Shown here piece by piece: positions 55,694 to 63,962 of a DNA stretch of 64,000 nucleotides. How positions within the stretch are numbered: position 1 is the stretch's first letter; each line of letters begins with the position of its first letter. Origin of the DNA: Shewanella mangrovi. Lineage in GTDB: Bacteria; Pseudomonadota; Gammaproteobacteria; Enterobacterales; Shewanellaceae. Under the pieces are notes generated by a model, which was not told the DNA's origin, did no database searches, and worked only from the letters and a program-made list of their open reading frames with translations. The DNA is taken from assembly GCF_000753795.1 (NCBI RefSeq), contig NZ_JPEO01000003.1, forward strand, positions 248,001-312,000, read 5' to 3'. A program made the translations under genes and the position numbers.

Positions 55694-56476
55694 TTACACC
55701 ACCATAAACCGACGCATAGTATCTAGCGCTTCAAACAGCAATTGCGAGAATACACTCCCCGCCTGTGCAAAGGTCAGATACACCACCACAAACCCCAACA
55801 TCAAGGTCACCGGAAAACCAAAGGAAAACAGATTTAAGGACGGTGCTGAGCGGCTGGCAATACCAAAGGTCATATTCACCAACAACATGGCGATAACCGC
55901 GGGTAATGCCACCAATAATGCTGAGGCAAAAATCCAGCCAAACATGGTTAACACGGCATCAAAATTGAGCGCATACAGACTGTGCCCAACCGGCCACAAC
56001 TGAAAGCTGTCGACCAACATCTGCAACCCCAGCAAATGGCCGTTTAATGCGAAAAACAGCAGTACCATCATCAGCCACAGCAAGTTGCCCAGAATAGACA
56101 CCTGATCGCCTGAGGCCGGATCCATCACCATCGCCATCGACAGGCCCATCTGCATCGACAAAATTAGCCCAGCTTGATTGAACACCTCAAACAACATGCG
56201 AAACACGAGGCCCATACACAACCCAAACACCACTTGCTCAAGGGTGAACGCCACCATGGTGAGCGAAAACGGGTCGACCTCAGGCACCTCAGGTAGCTGC
56301 TTGGACAGCGCAAACGCGAGAAAGAACGCCAACAGAATACGACCGCGTACCGGCACGGCGGGATTATCCATTACTGGCAGTGCCCACAGAAACGTCGACA
56401 AGCGCACAAATGGCCACCAAACGGCGCCTATTAGATGCATAAGATCGGTTCCGAGTAGCGGGACTAATGCGCTCAT
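55694..56476 (-). CDS. fliR: Flagellar export protein FliR, lateral system
   Basis: Inner-membrane export-gate subunit, 260 aa, about six helices. The start is ATG at 56476, which overlaps the fliQ stop (ATGA) and has GGAG 7 nt upstream; an in-frame extension to 56518 is unsupported. Typical stretches are FVRLSTFLWALPVMDNPAVPVRGRILLAFFLAF and NQAGLILSMQMGLSMAMVMDP. Confidence 0.95.
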   Translation of the reverse strand: MSALVPLLGTDLMHLIGAVWWPFVRLSTFLWALPVMDNPAVPVRGRILLAFFLAFALSKQLPEVPEVDPFSLTMVAFTLEQVVFGLCMGLVFRMLFEVFNQAGLILSMQMGLSMAMVMDPASGDQVSILGNLLWLMMVLLFFALNGHLLGLQMLVDSFQLWPVGHSLYALNFDAVLTMFGWIFASALLVALPAVIAMLLVNMTFGIASRSAPSLNLFSFGFPVTLMLGFVVVYLTFAQAGSVFSQLLFEALDTMRRFMVV

Positions 56477-56742
56477 CCAAACACTCCGGGGATCATCTGT
56501 CCGAGCCGAGTGAACCAATCCACCAGCGTCTCAATAATCCAGTGACCGGCGAAAATCAGCATCAACAGCGTCATCAACATACGCGGCAGAAAGGTTAATG
56601 TTTGCTCTTGTACCGAAGTTGCAGTCTGGATAATGGCCACAATCAAACCGACGACTAAACTCGGCGCAATCATCACCAACAGAATTTTGATAATGGTCAG
56701 CACCGCATCGCTGATTAACTGTACGGCTAATTCGGGACTCAC
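56473..56742 (-). CDS. fliQ: Flagellar export protein FliQ, lateral system
   Basis: A two-helix export-gate subunit. The true start is a GTG at 56742 with GGAGG 7 nt upstream and a 4-bp overlap with the fliP stop, giving exactly 89 aa, the family length. The sequence LIVAIIQTATSVQEQTLTFLPRML is diagnostic. Confidence 0.95.
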   Translation of the reverse strand: MSPELAVQLISDAVLTIIKILLVMIAPSLVVGLIVAIIQTATSVQEQTLTFLPRMLMTLLMLIFAGHWIIETLVDWFTRLGQMIPGVFG

Positions 56743-57491
56743 CAGGAGCCTCCAAAGGTCGCCGCAAGCGTGCCCGCCACCATTGACCAACCATCAGCCA
56801 GCACAAACACCATCAACTTAAATGGCAGACTGATGATCAAGGGTGACAACATCATCATCCCCATCGACATCAGCACACTGGCGACAACTAAATCAATGAT
56901 CAAAAAGGGAATAAACAGCATAAAGCCGATTTGAAACGCCGTGGTTAGCTCACTCAGCACAAATGCTGGCACCAACACATCCAGCGGAATGTCATCCGGC
57001 TTCATCGTTGGCGCTTCATTGGCAATTCGCAGCACTTGCTGCAGTTCGTTCTCCCGAGTTTGCGCCAGCATAAACTTACGCAATGGCACTTCCGCACGTT
57101 CAAGCGCCTGCTCAGTGGTAATTTGCTCGGCCTGCAACGGCTGGTAGGCATTGTCGTAAATATCGTGCCAAACCGGACGCATAATCAATAAGGTCAGCAT
57201 CAAGGCGATACCCACCAAGACGCGATTGGGAGGGCTCTGTTGTAACCCCATCGCCTGCCGCAAAATCGCCAACACAATCACGATACGGGTAAACGACGTT
57301 GCGACCATTAAAATGCCTGGCAGCAAGGTCAGTACCGTCATCATTAGCAGGATCTGCAACTTAATGTTGTAGTCCTGTCCGTCGGTGGTGTTATGGGCGG
57401 AGAACAGCGTTACTTCCTGCGCATTGGCCCATAGCGGCAAGAAAAATGCCGCCAGCATCAGCGCAAAGCGCCAGCCTTTATTCTGCAGCAC
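56739..57491 (-). CDS. fliP: Flagellar export protein FliP, lateral system
   Basis: Core export-gate subunit, 250 aa, with a cleavable signal sequence (about 1-25) and four helices. Conserved stretches are MMTVLTLLPGILMVATSFTRIVIVL, ILRQAMGLQQSPPNRVLVGIAL and FILSE-like PAFVLSELTTAFQIGFMLFIPFLIIDLVVASVLMSMGMMMLSP. Start is GTG at 57491, overlapping fliN by 14 bp. No fliO precedes it, as in other lateral systems. Confidence 0.97.
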   Translation of the reverse strand: MLQNKGWRFALMLAAFFLPLWANAQEVTLFSAHNTTDGQDYNIKLQILLMMTVLTLLPGILMVATSFTRIVIVLAILRQAMGLQQSPPNRVLVGIALMLTLLIMRPVWHDIYDNAYQPLQAEQITTEQALERAEVPLRKFMLAQTRENELQQVLRIANEAPTMKPDDIPLDVLVPAFVLSELTTAFQIGFMLFIPFLIIDLVVASVLMSMGMMMLSPLIISLPFKLMVFVLADGWSMVAGTLAATFGGSW

Positions 57492-57828
57492 TGCTATTGT
57501 CCGATCCGTCTTTGGCTAAGAAACGAATGCCATAGTGACCATCAACCATGACCACTTCAGCTTTAGCAAAAGCAACACCATTAACCATCACGTCCAACGG
57601 CTCTCCCGCCAGTTTATCAAGCGGTAAGACATCGCCTTCAACCACTTTGCTGAGTTCACCTAAGGTCAACTCTGTACTGGCAACTTCTAGGGTCACCGTC
57701 AACGGCACATCATTAAAAAACGCCATATCGGGCACGTTAGCTTTCGTCGCTACGACCGCCTCTTCGGCAATATCATCAAACTCCATGGCATCCAATTCTG
57801 CCAATGCTGCATCCAAATTATCTGTCAT
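57478..57828 (-). CDS. fliN: Flagellar motor switch protein FliN, lateral system
   Basis: A 116-aa C-ring protein. An acidic N-terminal part (about 1-35) is followed by the SpoA domain: VPLTVTLEVASTELTLGELSKVVEGDVLPLDKLAGEPLDVMVNGVAFAKAEVVMVDGHYGIRF. With FliM and FliG it forms the switch complex and docks FliH. It starts 12 nt after fliM. Confidence 0.95.
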   Translation of the reverse strand: MTDNLDAALAELDAMEFDDIAEEAVVATKANVPDMAFFNDVPLTVTLEVASTELTLGELSKVVEGDVLPLDKLAGEPLDVMVNGVAFAKAEVVMVDGHYGIRFLAKDGSDNSSAAE

Positions 57829-57840
57829 ATTGATGTGCTC

Positions 57841-58707
57841 TTATTTTTGGGTAACCTGAAATACTAATTTGCCGTCTTCTTGGGCGACTTTGCCGCTGAA
57901 CATTGCGCGCTTGCCAATGCGAAAATGCGCGTCGTCCTGTAATGACAACGGCATAAATTGCCCAGCCAACAGCTGTTGTAGCTGTTTGACATTAATCTGT
58001 TTTTCTAACAAAACTGCGCGGCCTTTGATGGGATAGGCCAACCAATCGTCCTCATCCATCACGGGCGTTGGCTCACCGTAAGGTAGGGATGAGAAACTCG
58101 GTGGAATGACCATTGCCACGGGTAACCAGATAAACCAACTGATCACGTCACCATCAAGTAACATGCGTACCTTATAGATGATGGCGCTGTGGCTGGCGGG
58201 AAGCGTTACCTGTTTCATCACTTCGGCGACGCCACCTGAACGGCTGCCCTGGAACAGATATTCCAAACCTCGCACTACACGCTGAAATACGCGCAAGGCG
58301 ATGCGGGTTTCGGTCACCGTCAACTCACTGATGTCGACATTTTTTGTCGCGCGCATACGGCCGCCTAGACACAGGTCAGCGAGCTGATGAATTGCGAGAT
58401 GATCCATCGCCATATAAGCGTCACGTTCCACTTCGGCGAGGTCCATACGCATCATCAGTGGCGAACACTCATTCAACCAAGTGTCCATCGCACTGCCTTG
58501 ACAGCGGACAATATCCATCTCAAAGCTGAGGCCATTGATGAGTTGCTGCAGCTCGACCATCAGCATCTCTTTAATTTCTGAGCGTAATCTGTCTGCCTCA
58601 TGCAACGCCTTTTGCTGATCGCGCTGTTCATGTGTCAGGGGAAACGGCAAGGCACTGGCAGCGTGTTCGCCACTTAGTAACCGGTGATACTGCTTTCTCT
58701 TACTCAA
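57841..58707 (-). CDS. fliM: Flagellar motor switch protein FliM, lateral system
   Basis: A 288-aa FliM-type C-ring protein with a middle domain and a C-terminal SpoA domain (about 215-285, KGRAVLLEKQINVKQLQQLLAGQFMPL). It is divergent and lacks a clear N-terminal CheY-binding EIDALL motif, so this motor may not respond to CheY-P. The start is a TTG at 58707 with GAGGAG upstream and a TTGA overlap with the PilZ gene. The call leans on gene order. Confidence 0.85.
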   Translation of the reverse strand: MSKRKQYHRLLSGEHAASALPFPLTHEQRDQQKALHEADRLRSEIKEMLMVELQQLINGLSFEMDIVRCQGSAMDTWLNECSPLMMRMDLAEVERDAYMAMDHLAIHQLADLCLGGRMRATKNVDISELTVTETRIALRVFQRVVRGLEYLFQGSRSGGVAEVMKQVTLPASHSAIIYKVRMLLDGDVISWFIWLPVAMVIPPSFSSLPYGEPTPVMDEDDWLAYPIKGRAVLLEKQINVKQLQQLLAGQFMPLSLQDDAHFRIGKRAMFSGKVAQEDGKLVFQVTQK

Positions 58708-59129
58708 GGTAAGGACTCCTCTTGTGCGGCTTGATTACGCTTTTTTCTTCGAGACTTGAGCTGCGGATGCAGCATGGCAACCTGTTTCAACATGCGACGC
58801 CGCTTGCTGTCAGGCTCTCGGCGCCAATCGATACCAAGAAAAAACAATTTTTCGCTGATCTGGCGACGGTGCACCACTTTGCCCTTGAGCCGCACGGTCT
58901 CATCCACTTCAATGATGATGTGGCTTGGTACCTTCTTTTCTAACGGCACTAATAAACCTGAACCGCCAAGGCCCACGTCTTTCATAATGGCATTACAACC
59001 AAACCATTCCAGAATGGCTGGCCAGTAGAGCTTGACGGCGATACCGTCATGTTGTTGTTCTTCGGGGGTTAATTCCCGGCTCAAAGGATGGCGTTTATAC
59101 AGGCGCAGATTCTGTTGCCGCGAACTCAT
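58704..59129 (-). CDS. PilZ domain protein inside the lateral flagellar operon
   Basis: A 141-aa PilZ protein, probable c-di-GMP receptor. The N-terminal R9-x-x-x-R13 motif (RLYKR) is intact. The second motif, normally (D/N)xSxxG, reads D51-V-G-L-G-G56, with Ser replaced by Gly. The barrel continues VKLYWPAILEWFGCNAIMKDVG and VRLKGKVVHRRQISEKLFFLGIDW. A Lys/Arg-rich tail closes it. It lies between motB and fliM, with 4-bp overlaps on both sides, so it is tightly bound to stator and switch production and could act as a motor brake. Confidence 0.82.
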   Translation of the reverse strand: MSSRQQNLRLYKRHPLSRELTPEEQQHDGIAVKLYWPAILEWFGCNAIMKDVGLGGSGLLVPLEKKVPSHIIIEVDETVRLKGKVVHRRQISEKLFFLGIDWRREPDSKRRRMLKQVAMLHPQLKSRRKKRNQAAQEESLP

Positions 59130-60133
59130 TGCTGCATCTCACTCAAACGGGTTACAGGTTGATTGGCCTGGGCATCTTTTGCCGCTTGTTGTACCGCTGG
59201 TGCGGTTTCTTCAACGGTTTTGGTGGCAAACAGTGCGTTCAACTGTTGCTCGGCCTTAGGCGTCAAAATCAGTAACTCAACGCGGCGGTTCTCACTGCTG
59301 GCCTGATCTTGCTGATTGAGTAATCGAGTGGAGCCAAAGCCATTGACCTGCTCAACTCGGTTGGCAGGCATGCCGCCAGCGACCAGCATCTGCCGCGCCT
59401 TCAAGGCCCGTGAAGCGGAGAGTTCCCAGTTGCTGTAATTACTGTTGTTGTAGCCAGTGACATCGGTGTGGCCGGAAATAATCACCGAGTTTTTAATCTG
59501 CTTAAACACTTCTCCGAGACAGAACAGTAAGTCTTCGAAAAATGGCGTCATCTCCTCTTGTCCACGAGGAAACATCTGGTGATTTTTGTCATCCTTGATA
59601 ATGACTCGTAGCCCTGAAGGTACCGCCTCAACCAGCACATTACCTTCGGCGAGCTGCTGCTTCGCAATCTGTTGAAAGTTCTGCAGTAGTGCGGACAGTT
59701 CCGCTGGCGTGGCAGCCGTACCTTCAATCAGTGAATTGAGTTTATCGCCCCGACCTAACGCCGAATCTTTCTTGCCCTGCGGCACACTCAGATACTCACT
59801 CATGCCCGGTAACGGATTATCTGGCGGCAAACGGTTGGCGGCTTCATGGTCGATAATCGATGGCGTACCACCTAAATCAATTGGATAGGGACTGTTTTCA
59901 GGATCAAAAAACGATGGACTGCCGTCAAAAATCGAGTGGGTTCGCATATAATGAGCGGTTTGCACCCGTTCATCTTTGCTGGATACCTGCATCAGCCACA
60001 TCACCATAAAAAATGACATCATTGCCAAGGTAAAGTCAGCAAAGGCCACCTTCCAAGCACCGGTATGTTTCGGTGCTTCATTGCGCCGATTTTGCCGCCG
60101 CACAATTACGCTGTCGTTATTGATACTCATCAA
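59126..60133 (-). CDS. motB: Lateral flagellar stator protein MotB (LafU)
   Basis: Stator B subunit, 335 aa. Its single transmembrane helix holds the ion-conducting Asp (D33 in AFADFTLAMMSFFMVMWLMQ), which is the proton-type MotB pattern. An OmpA-like peptidoglycan-binding domain follows (about 165-295), with VIISGHTDVTGYNNSNYSNWELSASRALKARQMLV. It overlaps motA and the PilZ gene by 4 bp (ATGA). Confidence 0.95.
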   Translation of the reverse strand: MMSINNDSVIVRRQNRRNEAPKHTGAWKVAFADFTLAMMSFFMVMWLMQVSSKDERVQTAHYMRTHSIFDGSPSFFDPENSPYPIDLGGTPSIIDHEAANRLPPDNPLPGMSEYLSVPQGKKDSALGRGDKLNSLIEGTAATPAELSALLQNFQQIAKQQLAEGNVLVEAVPSGLRVIIKDDKNHQMFPRGQEEMTPFFEDLLFCLGEVFKQIKNSVIISGHTDVTGYNNSNYSNWELSASRALKARQMLVAGGMPANRVEQVNGFGSTRLLNQQDQASSENRRVELLILTPKAEQQLNALFATKTVEETAPAVQQAAKDAQANQPVTRLSEMQQ

Positions 60134-60987
60134 GCGGCCCTGTTGTTAATCCATTCTTCCATCATGTTGAAGCTAGGTTTCAGCTCCTCACGGATCAGTT
60201 TACGGCCGGCATCCGTCGCCACAATTGCCACATGGCCTTTAGCATGAGCCACTAACATGGCGCGGACACATTCAAACACCGCCACATTCTTTTTCACGTA
60301 TTGCTCCATCGATGAAGCAAACGGTGCCATCAGACAGTAGCAACCAAAAATACCGATAAAGGTGCCCACCAGCGCCGCCGCCACGTGCATACCGATACCG
60401 CTCAACGGGCCATCGAGATGCTGCATAGTAATAATGATGCCGCCGACGGCCGCCAAAATACCGAAGCCGGGCATCGCTTCAGCAACTGACGCTAATGAGC
60501 GCGACGGCTTGAGTTTTTCATCTTCGATGCAATAGATTTCCTGCTCTAACATCACGTCAAAATCGTGGGCGGAGATTTTGCCCATACTGAACAAACGCAA
60601 GTTGTCGCAGATAAAGGTAACCAGTTGTGGGAACTCGGCCACGGAAGGATATGCAAGGAAAATTGAGCTGGTTTCCGGGTTTTCTACGTGCTCGTCCAGA
60701 TCTTTGAGACCACGCGTGCGCGCCAGATCGAGCAAGGCATACATCAGCAACAGTAAATCCTGATAGAGCTGATCTTGCTTATTCACTGTTTTGAATTGGT
60801 ATTTGAGCTGGGTCAGCATCTCGCGCAGCACATAAGGCGAATTCCCCACCACCAAGGCACCGATGGCCGCACCGAAAATAATGATCATTTCCGCGGGTTG
60901 CCACAGCGCGGCCACGTTACCGCCAGCATAGACAAAGCCGCCTACCACTGCGGCTAACACAATGATCAATCCAACAAATTTTTGCAT
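60130..60987 (-). CDS. motA: Lateral flagellar stator protein MotA (LafT)
   Basis: Stator A subunit, 285 aa, four helices. The N-terminal helix and EMIIIFGAAIGALVVGNSP are typical MotA, as are the RSLASVAEAMPGFGILAAVGGIIITMQHLDGPLSGIGMHVAAALVGTFIGIF segment with the conserved Pro. With MotB it converts ion flow to torque. Order fliA-motA-motB matches lafS-lafT-lafU of Vibrio parahaemolyticus. Confidence 0.96.
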   Translation of the reverse strand: MQKFVGLIIVLAAVVGGFVYAGGNVAALWQPAEMIIIFGAAIGALVVGNSPYVLREMLTQLKYQFKTVNKQDQLYQDLLLLMYALLDLARTRGLKDLDEHVENPETSSIFLAYPSVAEFPQLVTFICDNLRLFSMGKISAHDFDVMLEQEIYCIEDEKLKPSRSLASVAEAMPGFGILAAVGGIIITMQHLDGPLSGIGMHVAAALVGTFIGIFGCYCLMAPFASSMEQYVKKNVAVFECVRAMLVAHAKGHVAIVATDAGRKLIREELKPSFNMMEEWINNRAA

Positions 60988-61001
60988 GGCGTTTCCTGCC
61001 C

Positions 61002-61715
61002 CTAGCCTTTTAATTTTTCAGTTAATAACTGCAATGATTGCTTATGCAGCTGGCATACCCGCGACTCCGTTAACCCGAGTGTTAAGGCGATCTCTTTCAT
61101 GTTTAATTCATGGGTGTAATACAACTGCAGCAGAATGCGGTGCCGCTCCGGCAACAGCGCCAATGTTTGCGTCATCAGTTGCCGCACTTCTAACTGCTCA
61201 ATATCTTCATTGCTGTCGACAAAATGTGTCTGTTGCTCCAGCAACATCTCGAAACTCTCAACCACTTCGGCTTGTTCGAGATAGCGCATGTTGAGCAGCT
61301 GTCGTTCACTGATCTTCAGTGCCACACAGATCTCGGCATCTCTGGGCTCACGTCCCAGCTCGCGACGTAACTCGCGTACCGCATCGCGAAAATCATGCGC
61401 CTCTTTTCGTGACTGCCGTGAACGCCAATCAAGCCGACGGAACTCATCTAACATGGCACCACGAATCGACTTAAACGCATAAGATTCAAACTGTTCGTCC
61501 AACGAACGACCATAGCGACGAATCGATTTCAGCAGCGCCATCATGCCGATCTGCTGCAAATCATCGCGATCTGCCACTACCCCAACCTGCGAGCGCATAT
61601 GGGCCACGACCCGGCGCACTAAATGCGCGTATTGGTTGAGCGCAGCCTGCTCACCGGCGACGGGCTGGTTTTCCAGCTGTTCACCAGCGGCTTTCCATTC
61701 GCTATGCGCCAGCAT
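61002..61715 (-). CDS. fliA: Lateral flagellar sigma factor FliA (sigma-28, LafS)
   Basis: Sigma-28 factor for late lateral flagellar genes such as flagellin and stator. It is 237 aa: region 2 with ADRDDLQQIGMMALLKSIRRYG and FESYAFKSIRGAMLDEFRRLDWRSR; region 3 with REPRDAEICVALKISERQLLN; region 4 with LPERHRILLQLYYTHELNMKEIALTLGLTESRVCQLHKQSLQLL. Start ATG 61715, 12 nt after fliL. Confidence 0.95.
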   Translation of the reverse strand: MLAHSEWKAAGEQLENQPVAGEQAALNQYAHLVRRVVAHMRSQVGVVADRDDLQQIGMMALLKSIRRYGRSLDEQFESYAFKSIRGAMLDEFRRLDWRSRQSRKEAHDFRDAVRELRRELGREPRDAEICVALKISERQLLNMRYLEQAEVVESFEMLLEQQTHFVDSNEDIEQLEVRQLMTQTLALLPERHRILLQLYYTHELNMKEIALTLGLTESRVCQLHKQSLQLLTEKLKG

Positions 61716-61727
61716 GGTTATTCAGCC

Positions 61728-62177
61728 CTATTGCAAATACACATTGGTAACCAGCACTTGCTCCAGCTTGCTGTCGATCTGCTGCTGCTCAAGCGCCTCA
61801 TTAAATTTATGCAGTAACTGCTGTTGCACTTCAGACACGTTTTCAAAGGCCGTTTTAGCTTGTTCGCGACTGGTATTAGCGAAGTACTTCACCAACACGT
61901 TACGCAGCACTGGCGCTTGTTGTTGCAGTAACTCCAAAAAGCCACGGCTTTTGGTCGCCAATGACAATTCCAACACTAAATAACGTGAGTAGTTGTCATC
62001 ACTGACGCTCACCACAAATCGCTCCATCGGGTAGAACAAGATGGCTGACTTGGCGATTTCAGCCTGCTCAGCTTGCTCTCTGTTCGCCTGTTTTTGCCCA
62101 TTGGCGTAATAAATACCTCCGGCAACGCCAGCTCCGGCAAGCGCTAAAGCGAAAATAATGGCGATAACAACTTTCAT
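61728..62177 (-). CDS. fliL: Flagellar basal body protein FliL, lateral system (LafF)
   Basis: A 149-aa stator-associated membrane protein: one N-terminal transmembrane helix (about 3-24), then a stomatin-like periplasmic domain with ILFYPMERFVVSVSDDNYSRYLVLELSLATKS and the C-terminal LEQVLVTNVYLQ. It supports stator function and surface swarming in lateral systems. It follows fliK by 22 nt. Confidence 0.92.
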   Translation of the reverse strand: MKVVIAIIFALALAGAGVAGGIYYANGQKQANREQAEQAEIAKSAILFYPMERFVVSVSDDNYSRYLVLELSLATKSRGFLELLQQQAPVLRNVLVKYFANTSREQAKTAFENVSEVQQQLLHKFNEALEQQQIDSKLEQVLVTNVYLQ

Positions 62178-62199
62178 GTAATGCTCCTAAAACGCTCCA

Positions 62200-63642
62200 T
62201 TAAGCGAGTCGATTAATCCAGCCACGCTGCGTTTGTGTTGGTGGCACAGACGGGTCTTCGCCGATGGCAAGAAGGTTAGAATCAATTTGTTCTGCTGATT
62301 GAGGTGCTTGGTGCTGCTGCGACTGTCCGCCGCTATCAGCGTTGGTAAATACCGTAACGTCACTGCCGAGCTTGCCCGCCAGTGCGGTGCGTAATTGTTC
62401 GGTGGTATTGGCAATGGCATCGCGGATCGCCGCATGACTGGCATTGAGATGTACTACAGTGCGATCGCCTTCAATGCTGATACGTACATCAATGCTGCCA
62501 AGCCGCGGTGGATCAAGCCGAATTTGCGCCGTTTGCTGCCCATGTTCCAGTTGCAGCTGTACTCGGTCTTTCAACAGATTGGTAATTTGCTGGCCGATGC
62601 CAGCATCCAGTTGTAGCTGCTGACGATTTATCGTGCCTGCCGCACTGGTGGCGTTATCACTGAATGGCCCCAGATGCGCTGTCATCGGCGTTAAACTCGT
62701 CTCAACACGGGCGCTATTGCCGTCAGTTGTATGTTGCCCATTTAGTTGCGGTTGTACCGCTAAGGACGCGGTCAGCTGCTGAGCCAAACCACCAACGCGA
62801 TTGCTGGTTGTCGTGCTGCCCACATCCACCGCGTTTGCTCCTTGGTTAACCGTACTGGCGCTGTTATTCCACCATTGTGTCAAGTTGCGATTGCTGTTTG
62901 GCGCGGAGCTTGGGGCACTAATCTGCGCGCTGATATCTGCGTTATCGGCGGCGGTCTGGGCGATGTCATTCGGCGTTGCCAACGGCACTGCGGTATTGCT
63001 CTGCACAGAATTTGCAACGTTCGATAACGCGACCTGCACGGCAGGCTGCGACAATGAGACAACGGCTTCAGCAGCCGCGGCCTGAATCGGTGAACCAGCG
63101 TTAAACGGCGCTGTTGCGTTAGCTGGCGCTAACCTTGTGGTTGTCGCTAGTGCATGGGCAACAATAATGTCATCAACGGTTGGCGATACAGCGCTGCCGG
63201 ACAGCGAGGTTTCAGTTGCTGCCGCCGCCACCTTGGCTCCACTGGTGAAGGTTACTGCTAACGCATTTGCATCAGTATCTGTGCTTGCAGGAACAGGCGT
63301 GAACTCAGCTGATGGCACAGCTTCAGCCTTCATCTGTAATTGCGGTGGCAGTATAAATAACGATGCCCCCAAACTTGCTGGCAGCGTTGCTGGTGTCTGT
63401 TCAGCTGTGGCTTGCTGGCGTTCGGCATGGTTATCGGGTGCACTCTGGGTAGCTGCCGCGGTTAACGGCGCTAATATCTCAGCGTGTTCGTCATCTTGTG
63501 CGTTTGAGTCCGCGAGCGCTTGTGACGCAAACGGCGTAACAGCAGCAGCGTCTTCTGATAACACATCATGGCTGCGGCTGATTTTGCTATTGCCGCCGCT
63601 GGTTCCTGTGCTCGCTGCAACATTAAGTACATTCATTACCAT
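62200..63642 (-). CDS. fliK: Hook-length control protein FliK, lateral system (LafE)
   Basis: A 480-aa Ala/Thr/Ser/Pro-rich secreted ruler. The first ~370 residues are low complexity. The C-terminal domain (about 365-450) carries the conserved hook-length core: LQLEHGQQTAQIRLDPPRLGSIDVRISIEGDRTVVHLNASHAAIRDAI. It switches FlhB substrate specificity when the hook is complete. The start ATG at 63642 overlaps the end of fliT by 7 bp; an ATG at 63636 is an alternative. Confidence 0.92.
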   Translation of the reverse strand: MVMNVLNVAASTGTSGGNSKISRSHDVLSEDAAAVTPFASQALADSNAQDDEHAEILAPLTAAATQSAPDNHAERQQATAEQTPATLPASLGASLFILPPQLQMKAEAVPSAEFTPVPASTDTDANALAVTFTSGAKVAAAATETSLSGSAVSPTVDDIIVAHALATTTRLAPANATAPFNAGSPIQAAAAEAVVSLSQPAVQVALSNVANSVQSNTAVPLATPNDIAQTAADNADISAQISAPSSAPNSNRNLTQWWNNSASTVNQGANAVDVGSTTTSNRVGGLAQQLTASLAVQPQLNGQHTTDGNSARVETSLTPMTAHLGPFSDNATSAAGTINRQQLQLDAGIGQQITNLLKDRVQLQLEHGQQTAQIRLDPPRLGSIDVRISIEGDRTVVHLNASHAAIRDAIANTTEQLRTALAGKLGSDVTVFTNADSGGQSQQHQAPQSAEQIDSNLLAIGEDPSVPPTQTQRGWINRLA

Positions 63643-63962
63643 GACTGGCCATCCATAGACGTTTGATACGCCTTAATCCCTTCCTGATCGCGCAGGTGTT
63701 GCTCCATCTTTTGTTTCACCTGGTTTTGTTCCGATTCCAGTTGCTGCAATATGCTGCGATAGTGGTGCTGCAACACAGGCTTAAGCCGCTGCGCTAAAGC
63801 AGAAAACTCGGGCGACGCCAATTGTTGTGAGAGTGCAGTGAGTTCACCATCCAGCATCCGTAGTTGATGCCACTGACGCTTGGTTACTGCGAGCTTCATC
63901 GCACTGAGCAGAGCCTGTACTTGCTGCGCCAACAACAGCTGCTTCCCTTCTTCTGTACTCAT
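63636..63962 (-). CDS. fliT: Flagellar chaperone FliT-like protein, lateral system (LafD)
   Basis: A 108-aa alpha-helical, Gln-rich protein between fliS and fliK, where LafD/FliT is found in Vibrio and Aeromonas lateral clusters. FliT shields the cap protein FliD before export. Sequence conservation is low, so the call rests on size, helical content and position. It overlaps the fliS stop codon (ATGA). Confidence 0.75.
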   Translation of the reverse strand: MSTEEGKQLLLAQQVQALLSAMKLAVTKRQWHQLRMLDGELTALSQQLASPEFSALAQRLKPVLQHHYRSILQQLESEQNQVKQKMEQHLRDQEGIKAYQTSMDGQSW

